From: Microbacterium murale | GTDB lineage: Bacteria; Actinomycetota; Actinomycetes; Actinomycetales; Microbacteriaceae | DNA length: 64,000 nucleotides | Reading direction: 5' to 3' | NCBI RefSeq assembly: GCF_030815955.1 | Contig: NZ_JAUSXK010000001.1 | Coordinates: forward strand, 806,001 to 870,000 | Shown here: in pieces, positions 1 to 7,201 of the stretch | Layout: each line of letters opens with the position of its first letter | Position numbering within the stretch: position 1 is the first letter of the stretch | Position numbers and translations under genes: made by a program | The notes under the pieces: generated by a model | Databases searched by the model: none | Seen by the model: the letters and a program-made list of their open reading frames with translations, nothing else | Told to the model about the DNA's origin: nothing

Positions 1-1195
1 CATCGACGACGTACTCCACAGCCTGGCGAACGCGCCCTCGGTCGTACGGCATCGTCAGGTTGGTGGTGTCGATGCGCCCGTCCGCACCGAGGTGCTCGCC
101 GTGGACGACGCGGATGACGCTGCCTTCCGGCAGCGCGGTCGTCACCGTGAGTGCGCTTCGCCCCGCGATGTTGGTCCCGACGTCATAGACGCGGTAATCG
201 TTCGCGCGCGTGAGGAGCGTCACGCCGTGCGCGGCCACCCGATGGACTGCCGGTGACGGGTCAGGGTCGATGTCGCGCGGAGGATGCTGCGGCGACGCCG
301 GCGAGTCCTCCGCCACGAGGACACGAGCAGCGGACGCCGCGCGAAAGTCCAGCAGAGCGCCTATGGACTCGTGTCGTTCGAGATAGAACGGTTCTTCGAC
401 CGTCACCTCGCCGGCAGCACTGAGCAAGCCCTCGCCCGTGCCCGCGCGCACCACCGTGCCGTCCTCCAGATGCACCACCACTTCGGCGAGCACGCGCGGA
501 TCCAGCCCGGTTCGCGCCCACTCCCCCGATGCCAGAGCGAGGTCGAGGGTGTTCTCCCCGTCGCCGCCGTCAGCGAAGCGAAGAAGATCGGTGACGTCGT
601 ACGTGCGATACAGCGCGCGTACGAAATCGGTCCTGGACGGGTCAGAGGAAGCAGGGTTCACGGCGACGCCGTTGACGGATGCCCGAACCAGCCCCTGCGC
701 GGTGAGATGGAGACGCGCGTAGCGGATCGGCGCACTGAGATGAAACGCACGTCGAAGGATCGACAGAGGCGGATGCGACACCCACTGCGCCGTCCAGTCG
801 GAGTAGTCCCACGGCCCCGACTCCATGCGGGTCGGGTCCGACCAATCCGACCAGTCCCCTGCCTCATCGCGCACGCGGACGGCCCAGAGGTATGCCGAGT
901 CGGGGTCGAGCGGGACTTCCAGCTCGACGAACGGATCACCACCTGAAGCGTCGTCGGCCGCAACGGTGACACCAACCGAGTCGACATCATCGCGGCGGGG
1001 ATCGGCGTCACTGCGTGCGACCCGCGCCTCGAATGCGGTCTGCTCCTGGCCCGACCGCACCAGCGGCACGGTCCAGGACAGCCTCGGGCGGCGCTGCGAA
1101 GCGGTTCGGACGAAGCGATGATCATCAGAACGCGGATCATCCACGGTCGATGCGTGCCCATCGACACGCAGTGCGGTGGGCACAGGACTGGTCAC
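1..1195 (-). CDS. alpha-L-rhamnosidase, GH78 (C-terminus cut off by window edge)
   Basis: The first 398 codons of a leftward gene are visible and no stop is reached before base 1. It starts at GTG 1195, with GAAGGAG (1201-1207) five bases upstream. The translation shows the GH78 N-terminal region: PRLSWTV near residue 36, a fibronectin-like stretch with YLWAVRVRDEAGDWSDWS, the YARLHLTAQGLVRASVNGV strand pattern, and YDVGTNIAG, equivalent to the FGQNxxGW motif of the rhamnosidase beta-domain (T replaces Q). The catalytic barrel lies outside the window. The family hydrolyses terminal alpha-L-rhamnose from oligosaccharides or glycosides. No signal peptide is seen, so it is probably cytoplasmic. 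It is divergent from the sugar transporter operon and shares its operator-bearing promoter region. The family call is firm; the substrate is not known. Confidence 0.85.
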   Translation of the reverse strand, partial: MTSPVPTALRVDGHASTVDDPRSDDHRFVRTASQRRPRLSWTVPLVRSGQEQTAFEARVARSDADPRRDDVDSVGVTVAADDASGGDPFVELEVPLDPDSAYLWAVRVRDEAGDWSDWSDPTRMESGPWDYSDWTAQWVSHPPLSILRRAFHLSAPIRYARLHLTAQGLVRASVNGVAVNPASSDPSRTDFVRALYRTYDVTDLLRFADGGDGENTLDLALASGEWARTGLDPRVLAEVVVHLEDGTVVRAGTGEGLLSAAGEVTVEEPFYLERHESIGALLDFRAASAARVLVAEDSPASPQHPPRDIDPDPSPAVHRVAAHGVTLLTRANDYRVYDVGTNIAGRSALTVTTALPEGSVIRVVHGEHLGADGRIDTTNLTMPYDRGRVRQAVEYVVD

Positions 1196-1263
1196 GTGGG
1201 CTCCTTCGCCGAGGATGAGAAGAACCGAACGGCCTACGCCCATACTCGGCCGCCGCAAGGACT

Positions 1264-1275
1264 TGAAACGTATCA
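1264..1275. promoter_or_regulatory. LacI-type operator candidate (TGAAACGTATCA)
   Basis: Imperfect 12-bp palindrome TGAAACGTATCA between the divergent rhamnosidase and transporter genes. It matches the TGAAA half-site of the other island operators (1339, 15737, 17712, 17768, 21918). Position suggests it serves the leftward rhamnosidase gene. No binding data; inferred from similarity and location. Confidence 0.45.
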
Positions 1276-1305
1276 TAACCGTGATCAAGGATCGGCGGCT
1301 CTCGC

Positions 1306-1334
1306 TTGACAAGCGGAATCCTGTCGCACATCAT
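1306..1334 (+). promoter_or_regulatory. Promoter of the 1406-11342 operon
   Basis: A perfect -35 hexamer TTGACA (1306-1311) is followed 17 bases later by CATCAT (1329-1334), a 4/6 match to the -10 consensus. The predicted start point near 1341 falls inside the palindrome at 1339-1350, as expected for simple repression. Confidence 0.5.
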
Positions 1335-1338
1335 GATC

Positions 1339-1350
1339 TGAAAGGTTTCA
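1339..1350. promoter_or_regulatory. LacI-type operator (TGAAAGGTTTCA)
   Basis: TGAAA-GG-TTTCA, with perfectly complementary 5-bp arms, overlaps the predicted transcription start of the sugar-uptake operon. Its exact reverse complement TGAAACCTTTCA occurs at 21918-21929 in front of another glycosidase of the same island. This supports shared control by the LacI-family protein encoded at 17804. Confidence 0.65.
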
Positions 1351-1405
1351 ATCACTTGCAACACCAACGTGCACGGCGATCACATCCATGAAAGGAACGA
1401 TGACA

Positions 1406-2758
1406 ATGATGTCTCACCAGGCGGGGAAGCCCCGCAAAACCCTCTTCGCGCTCGCGCTGGTCGCGACGCTTCCGCTGTTCGCCGCCTGCGGCGGCGGAGC
1501 CGGCGCCAGCGGCGGCGAAGGAGCCGCGGGTGAAGTCGAGGGAAGCTCGATCATCCTCAACACCATCACCGGGCTCGAGCCGCAGTTCCAGGAGTACGCC
1601 GACGCCTATATGGAGGCCTTCCCCGATCGCGAAGTCGAGGTTCGCAGCACGACCGACGACGCCGCAGAGTACGCGCAGGGGTTGGCCACGGCCCGGCTCA
1701 GCGGGGAAGTGCCCGACGTCTTCTTCAACGTGGACTTCCTCGCGGACACGCTGGCGACGAACAACGTCACTCTCGACCTGACTCAGGGGCTGAAGGACGG
1801 CAAGCTCGGAGACCTGGATGCGGATTCGTTCCTCCCGCAGTTCGTCGGTCAGTACCGCCCGATCGACAACCCCGAGCAGATCACCGGGCTTCCCGTGAGC
1901 GCCGACTCCGTGGGGCTCTACTACAACAAGACCGCCTTCGAGAAGGCCGGCGTCACCGAGTACCCTGAGGCCGATTGGACCTGGGACGACATGTATCGGG
2001 TCGCCGAGGAGATCCAGACGAACAGCGGCGGAACTGTCACCGGCCTCGCTGCTCCGCTCGGGGACGGTACAGCGCAGATCGTCTTCGGCCCCGTCATCCA
2101 GGCGTTCGGTGGAAGCGTGTACGACCCGGAGACCAACAAGTCCAGCATCGGGCAGCCCGAAGCCCTCGAGGCATGGGAGCTGCTCCTGAGCGCCTATGGG
2201 ACGGCATCCGGCGAGTATACGACGACCACCGATGATCCTTCGCTCAAGTTCGACTCCGGCAACGTCGCCATGGCGATCGCGTCACGCGGCGCCGCACCCG
2301 GTCTCAAGGAGACGATGCCCGACGACAACTGGGACGTCCAGGTCCTTCCCACGATCGACGGCAACTCGACGGCGGGCGGCGGATCGTACGGACTCTCCAT
2401 CGCGCAGACCAGCGAGAACCAGGATGCCGCCTGGGCATTCCTGAGCTGGTTCTATGACACCGACGCCGGCATGAAGGTCGCTCAGGAAGTCGGCGGCGTC
2501 ATCCCTCCGACCGACGACGGCATCGACAACGGCATCTGGAAGGACGGCACCCCGCCGCCCGCCAACATCGAGATCTTCGGCGAGTCGGCGCGCACCGCTG
2601 TACTGCTCACGCAGATGCCCGGCTCCTCCTCGACGACGCTGACCGAGGCGACGAAGAAGGCGACGCAGGAAGTGCTGCTGAACGGCAAGTCCATCGAAGA
2701 AGCGTTCGCTGAGGCCGAGCAGACCGTCAACGACGCCATCGAGAAGCAGAGCAAGTAG
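1406..2758 (+). CDS. Sugar ABC transporter substrate-binding lipoprotein
   Basis: A 450-residue family 1 extracellular solute-binding protein of a CUT1-type importer. The N-terminus has a lipoprotein signal: basic start, hydrophobic stretch, then the lipobox LFAAC followed by a Gly/Ala/Ser-rich linker. The mature part keeps the fold signatures GLPVSADSVGLYYNKTAFEKAG and an AAWAFLSWF-like helix. Several ATGs (1388, 1400, 1406, 1409) are possible. I chose 1406 because AAGGA at 1392-1396 is nine bases upstream of it, against only three for 1400. It heads an operon with two permeases and three glycosidases, so its ligand is probably a rhamnose-containing or beta-glucosidic oligosaccharide. No ATPase is encoded here; these systems commonly share an MsmK/MalK-type ATPase encoded elsewhere. 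Confidence 0.9.
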   Translation: MMSHQAGKPRKTLFALALVATLPLFAACGGGAGASGGEGAAGEVEGSSIILNTITGLEPQFQEYADAYMEAFPDREVEVRSTTDDAAEYAQGLATARLSGEVPDVFFNVDFLADTLATNNVTLDLTQGLKDGKLGDLDADSFLPQFVGQYRPIDNPEQITGLPVSADSVGLYYNKTAFEKAGVTEYPEADWTWDDMYRVAEEIQTNSGGTVTGLAAPLGDGTAQIVFGPVIQAFGGSVYDPETNKSSIGQPEALEAWELLLSAYGTASGEYTTTTDDPSLKFDSGNVAMAIASRGAAPGLKETMPDDNWDVQVLPTIDGNSTAGGGSYGLSIAQTSENQDAAWAFLSWFYDTDAGMKVAQEVGGVIPPTDDGIDNGIWKDGTPPPANIEIFGESARTAVLLTQMPGSSSTTLTEATKKATQEVLLNGKSIEEAFAEAEQTVNDAIEKQSK

Positions 2759-2768
2759 TCCGAAATCC

Positions 2769-2793
2769 GGGTGGGGCGCCTGGCGCCCCACCC
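2769..2793 (+). terminator. Intra-operon hairpin after the binding-protein gene
   Basis: GGGTGGGGCGC and GCGCCCCACCC form an 11-bp perfect stem with a 3-base loop, 10 bases after the binding-protein stop codon and before the permease. There is no T-run. It probably gives partial termination or protects the 3' end, so the binding protein is made in excess, as in other sugar ABC operons. Confidence 0.65.
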
Positions 2794-2817
2794 GAGTACC
2801 GATCATCGGAGATCGCA

Positions 2818-3774
2818 GTGTCCACCCCCATCGTTGATTTGCCATTGCCCAGACAGGACGAGGAGAAGCGGCCCATCCCGGCTGAAAGACCAGGAAGCCG
2901 GCGAGCCAAGCGCCTCGACGCGCTGACGGCTGCCGCCTTCCTGACGCCCGGCATGCTCGCATTCGTGGCGTTCGTGATCCTCCCGGCGATCGGCGGACTG
3001 GTTCTGACCTTCTTCGAGTGGGATCTCTTCGGCACACCGCAATGGGTCGGGCTCGACAACATCATCCGTCTCTTCGGAGACGCGGACATGTGGCAGGCGC
3101 TCGGAGTCACCGCCCTGTTCGTCGTGATGGGGGTCGTTCCGACGATCCTCATCGGCTTCGTCCTGGCCGTTCTCGTCAACACGAAGCTCCCTGGGATCGG
3201 TGCGATCCGCGTCTTCTACTTCGCGCCGATGATCGCCTCGGCCGCTGTCGCATCGCTGATCTGGGTCAACCTCTACGGCCAGCAGGGCCTCATCAATCAG
3301 GTGCTCTCGTCGGTCGGGATCGACGGGCCGATCTGGCTCTCCGATCTCGTCTGGGCGCGGCCGGCCCTCGTCATCATGATGATCTGGGGTGGCCTTCCGA
3401 TCGTCATCATCCTGTACATGGCCGGACTCCAACGAGTATCAGACGACATCTACGCGGCAGCCTCACTCGACGGGGCGAGCAAGTGGCGGCAGATCTGGTC
3501 GATGACCTGGCCGAACGTGTGGGGCACCACGATCCTCATCGCCGTCCTTCAGGCCGTCAGCTTCGTGAGCGGCTCGTTCGAGATCGCGCTGATCATGACT
3601 GACGGCGGCCCGCTCGGCACGACGCAGTCGATCGCCCTGTATTCCTACAAAGTCGCATTCTCCGAGCGCGACATCGGCTACGCGAGCGCACTCTCGCTCT
3701 TCCAGCTGGTCCTCATGATCGCCATCGTCCTGGTCGTACGCGTGATCGTGCGAATCCGAAAGGAGCGCAGCTGA
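2818..3774 (+). CDS. Sugar ABC transporter permease (MalF-type)
   Basis: A 318-residue inner-membrane permease with six predicted membrane helices. The first (LTPGMLAFVAFVILPAIGG) follows a basic 35-residue cytoplasmic tail. The cytoplasmic EAA loop for ATPase contact is IYAAASLDGASKWRQIWSM. The GTG start at 2818 has GGAG six bases upstream (2808-2811). Its stop overlaps the next start (TGATG), indicating translational coupling. It forms the membrane channel with the 3774 product for the ligand delivered by the 1406 lipoprotein. Confidence 0.9.
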   Translation: MSTPIVDLPLPRQDEEKRPIPAERPGSRRAKRLDALTAAAFLTPGMLAFVAFVILPAIGGLVLTFFEWDLFGTPQWVGLDNIIRLFGDADMWQALGVTALFVVMGVVPTILIGFVLAVLVNTKLPGIGAIRVFYFAPMIASAAVASLIWVNLYGQQGLINQVLSSVGIDGPIWLSDLVWARPALVIMMIWGGLPIVIILYMAGLQRVSDDIYAAASLDGASKWRQIWSMTWPNVWGTTILIAVLQAVSFVSGSFEIALIMTDGGPLGTTQSIALYSYKVAFSERDIGYASALSLFQLVLMIAIVLVVRVIVRIRKERS

Positions 3775-4601
3775 TGCGTACCTCTCCCCTGCACGCCACG
3801 CTCCGCTACACGGCGATCGTGCTCTGCGGACTCATCATGGCCGCACCGTTGCTCTACATGGTCTCCGGATCGCTCCAGTCCGCGGCGGAGGTCTCGGCAT
3901 TTCCGAAGCCGCTCCTCCCGGAGACCCCGATCTGGCAGAACTTCGTCGATGCCTGGAACTTCCTGACGCCCCAGGTCATCGCCAACACCTTCATCTTCAG
4001 CCTCGGAATCGTCGGCCTTCAGCTGCTGCTGTCGCTGCCCGCCGCATTCGCGCTCGCCAAGATCCCGTTCAAGTGGTCTGCGGCCGTGATGGCGACGCTG
4101 ATCGTGCCGATGTTCATCCCCGGCAACCTCACGCTGATCCCACTGTTCATCGTCACGTTCCAGTTGGGGTGGCTGAACACCTACGCGGGACTGATCATCC
4201 CGATGGCGGCCCAGTGCGCCTTCGCGATCCTGCTCTTCCGGCAGTTCTTCGCGACGATGCCGGCGGGCCTCATCGAGGCGGCGCGCATCGACGGGGCGAG
4301 TTGGGGGCGCGTGCTCACCTCCATCGCCCTCCCTCTGGCGAAGCCCGCACTCGCCACGTTCTGCTCGATCAGCTTCCTGACCGCATGGAACATGTACATC
4401 TGGCCGCAGGTCATCGCACCGAATCCCGCCAACCGGGTCATCAACGTCGCCCTCGCTCCGCTCGCGGGTGGTGAGAACTCTCTGATCTCGCCTGCGGTCG
4501 GCCTCGCCGGCGCTGTGATCTCCATGCTGCCCGTGCTCATCGTGTTCATCGTGTTCCAGAAGTGGTACCTCAAGGGAATCGCAGGGACGGGACTCGAGTG
4601 A
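3774..4601 (+). CDS. Sugar ABC transporter permease (MalG-type)
   Basis: A 275-residue second permease of the same importer. It has a first helix near residues 12-31, a large periplasmic loop, and the EAA motif LIEAARIDGASWGRVLTSI. The C-terminal end WYLKGIAGTGLE is of the kind seen in MalG-like proteins (KGIxxGAVKG). It overlaps the upstream permease by one base and the downstream rhamnosidase by four (GTGA), so uptake and hydrolysis are cotranscribed and translationally coupled. Confidence 0.9.
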   Translation: MRTSPLHATLRYTAIVLCGLIMAAPLLYMVSGSLQSAAEVSAFPKPLLPETPIWQNFVDAWNFLTPQVIANTFIFSLGIVGLQLLLSLPAAFALAKIPFKWSAAVMATLIVPMFIPGNLTLIPLFIVTFQLGWLNTYAGLIIPMAAQCAFAILLFRQFFATMPAGLIEAARIDGASWGRVLTSIALPLAKPALATFCSISFLTAWNMYIWPQVIAPNPANRVINVALAPLAGGENSLISPAVGLAGAVISMLPVLIVFIVFQKWYLKGIAGTGLE

Positions 4602-7201
4602 GCCAGTGGCTTGAAGAATCGGCCGACGCTTCTCCGCAGGCCCGGGAGTCCCCTGTGGGGCAGAGCGTCGCCGTCACGAGGCTCCGTGCCGAGTACCAGG
4701 ATGACGCGTTCGGCATCGCAACCGCGACCCCTCGCCTGTCGTGGCGCATCGAGGGTGCCGGCACCGAATGGCATTCGGATCGATATGAGCTGACGCTCGA
4801 ACGCTCCAGCGGTGTCGATTCGGTGATCGTCCACTCCCCCGAGCAGCTCTTCGTGCCTTGGCCGTTCGCCCCGCTGGAATCGCGCGAGCGGGTTCGACTG
4901 CGCGTGCGGTCGGGAAGCGGGTTCGACTGGTCGGCACCGAGTGCGCCGCTGATCATCGAGGCAGGCCTGCTCGAGCAGAACGACTGGGTGCGAGATCTCA
5001 TCAGTCCGTCGACCATCGGCGGCCTGACTGACGGCGCCCCGCTGCTCTTCGGCGAGGCCGATCTCGCCGCCACGCCCGTAACCGCGCGCCTCTATCTCAC
5101 CGCCCACGGCATCGTGGAGTTCACCATCAACGGGCGAAGAGTCGGAGACGATATCTTCGCGCCCGGTTGGACCGCCTACGAGAAGCGGCTGCGCTACCGC
5201 ACGTACGACATCACAGAGCACCTGCAGGCGGGCCCGAACCGACTGCAGGCGCTCCTGGGCAACGGCTGGTACCGCGGACAGCTCGTGTGGCCGGAGAACC
5301 GCTCGAGTTACGGCGATCGTCTGGCATTGCTCGCGCAGATCGAGGTGACGTACGCCGACGGCTCACTCGAGACCTTCGGCACGGATGCCAGTTGGGGTGC
5401 CGTCAGCAGCAGCATCCTGTTCGACGACTTCTACGACGGCCAACGCCGCGACATGCGGATCGCCGACTCCCCCGAGGGAAAGGCGATCGACACGGTCGAT
5501 GTGCAGCGCGGCGCTTTCCACCGACTCGTCGCACCATCGGGCCCGCCGGTGCGCGTCACCGAGACGCTCCCCGCTGTCGAGCTGATCACCTCTCCCTCCG
5601 GCAGGACGATCGTCGACTTCGGACAGAACCTCGTCGGCTGGGTGCGCCTGCGCGTCAGCGGTGCCGCCGGCGACGAAGTCACGGTGAGGCACGCCGAAGT
5701 GCTGGAACACGGTGAGCTCGGCGTCAGACCGCTGCGCAGCGCGTTGGCGACGAGCGCATACATCCTCTCCGGTCGGCCGGACGAGGTCCTTCAACCCACA
5801 TTGACCTTCAACGGCTTCCGCTATGCCGAGATCGTGGGCGTGCCTGAGCTGTCTCTCGCAGACGTCGAAGCCCTTGTGCTCGGAACCGATCTGGAGCGGA
5901 CCGGCTGGTTCGAGTCTTCCGATGCTCGGCTCAACCGGCTCCACGAGAACGTGCTGTGGAGCACCAGAGGGAACTTCCTCGCCGTGCCGACCGACTGCCC
6001 GCAACGCGATGAGCGGCTCGGCTGGACGGGCGACATCCAGGTGTTCGCCCCCACCGCGACGACCCTCTTCGACACGGCGGGATTCCTGTCGGAATGGCTG
6101 GAGGATCTGGCGGCGGAGCAGAAGAGCGACGGCGGCGTGCCCTTCGTGGTCCCTGACGTCCTGCGCGACCCTGATCCGGCCGCGGCAGCCTGGAGCGATG
6201 CGGCGACCATCGTCCCCGAGGCGCTGCATCTCGCCTACGGGGATGTCGGTGTGCTCGAGCGTCAATACGCATCCATGCGTGCGTGGGTCGAGAAGGTGCG
6301 CAGCATGGTCGGCGACGATCTGCTGTGGACGAGCGGCGGACCGTTCGGCGACTGGCTCGACCCGACGGCGCCTCCGGAGGACGCGGCGCAGGCGCAGGCC
6401 GACCCGGATGTCGTCGCCACGGCCTACTTCGCGCGTTCGAGCGGAATCCTCGCGAGGGCGGCCGCGCTTCTCGGACGACACGCGGACGCGGAGGACTACG
6501 CCGATCTTGCGCTGCGCGTGCGTGCGGCGTTCGTGTCTGCGTATGTCAGCGACACCGGCGTGGTGCACAGCGACTGCCAAACCGTGTACGCGCTCGCGAT
6601 CACCGGCGACCTGTTCGAGACAGACCATCAGCGCGACGGTGCCGGCCGACGCCTGGCAGAGCTGGTCTCGGACGCGGAGTACCGGGTCAGCACAGGCTTC
6701 GTGGGCACTCCGCTCATCCTCGATGCACTGTCGAAAGCGGGTCGCGAAGATCTCGCCCATCGGATGCTGCTCACCGAAGCCTGTCCATCGTGGCTGTATG
6801 CGGTGTCGATGGGTGCCACGACGGTCTGGGAGCGCTGGGATTCGATGTTGCCTGACGGGTCGATCAATCCGGGCACGATGACGTCGTTCAATCACTATGC
6901 GTACGGCGCCGTGGCGGATTGGATGCACCGCTGCGTGGCAGGGCTCGCACCCACATCCCCCGGCTATCGCACGATCGAGGTACGTCCTCTGGTGACCGGC
7001 GATCTGTCCTCCGCCTCCGCAAGGCATCTCTCACCGTACGGCGAGATCGCAGTCTCCTGGCGCCTCGAGAACGGCAGCACGAAGCTGTCGCTCTCCGTCC
7101 CCTACGGGGTGACGGCCGAGGTCTGGATGCCGGGGGCTTCTGCCCCGACGACCGTCGACCACGGACACCACGAGTTCGGTTCCACATCGTCGACACCATG
7201 A
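4598..7201 (+). CDS. alpha-L-rhamnosidase, GH78
   Basis: An 867-residue protein without a signal peptide, so cytoplasmic. The N-terminal region carries RLRAEYQDDAFGIATATPRLSW, typical of GH78. The beta-domain has VDFGQNLVGWVRLRVSG. The (alpha/alpha)6 barrel has the diagnostic PTDCPQRDERLGWTGDIQ, where the acidic residues include the catalytic acid, and VWERWDSM, holding the candidate base. The C-terminal beta-domain follows (YRTIEVRPLV). It starts at GTG 4598, overlapping the permease stop; an ATG 36 bases upstream lies inside the permease gene and is less likely. The reaction is inverting release of L-rhamnose from imported glycosides. It probably acts with the GH106-like and GH1 enzymes encoded just downstream. 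Confidence 0.92.
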   Translation: MSQWLEESADASPQARESPVGQSVAVTRLRAEYQDDAFGIATATPRLSWRIEGAGTEWHSDRYELTLERSSGVDSVIVHSPEQLFVPWPFAPLESRERVRLRVRSGSGFDWSAPSAPLIIEAGLLEQNDWVRDLISPSTIGGLTDGAPLLFGEADLAATPVTARLYLTAHGIVEFTINGRRVGDDIFAPGWTAYEKRLRYRTYDITEHLQAGPNRLQALLGNGWYRGQLVWPENRSSYGDRLALLAQIEVTYADGSLETFGTDASWGAVSSSILFDDFYDGQRRDMRIADSPEGKAIDTVDVQRGAFHRLVAPSGPPVRVTETLPAVELITSPSGRTIVDFGQNLVGWVRLRVSGAAGDEVTVRHAEVLEHGELGVRPLRSALATSAYILSGRPDEVLQPTLTFNGFRYAEIVGVPELSLADVEALVLGTDLERTGWFESSDARLNRLHENVLWSTRGNFLAVPTDCPQRDERLGWTGDIQVFAPTATTLFDTAGFLSEWLEDLAAEQKSDGGVPFVVPDVLRDPDPAAAAWSDAATIVPEALHLAYGDVGVLERQYASMRAWVEKVRSMVGDDLLWTSGGPFGDWLDPTAPPEDAAQAQADPDVVATAYFARSSGILARAAALLGRHADAEDYADLALRVRAAFVSAYVSDTGVVHSDCQTVYALAITGDLFETDHQRDGAGRRLAELVSDAEYRVSTGFVGTPLILDALSKAGREDLAHRMLLTEACPSWLYAVSMGATTVWERWDSMLPDGSINPGTMTSFNHYAYGAVADWMHRCVAGLAPTSPGYRTIEVRPLVTGDLSSASARHLSPYGEIAVSWRLENGSTKLSLSVPYGVTAEVWMPGASAPTTVDHGHHEFGSTSSTP

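Noticed and set aside
658-1167. A 169-codon minus-strand frame at the left edge
   Set aside because: A different minus-strand frame gives the GH78 sequence from GTG 1195; this one is out of phase with it.
5363-7027. A 554-codon frame antisense to the GH78 gene
   Set aside because: The plus strand has a complete GH78 sequence; the antisense product is His/Arg-rich shadow.
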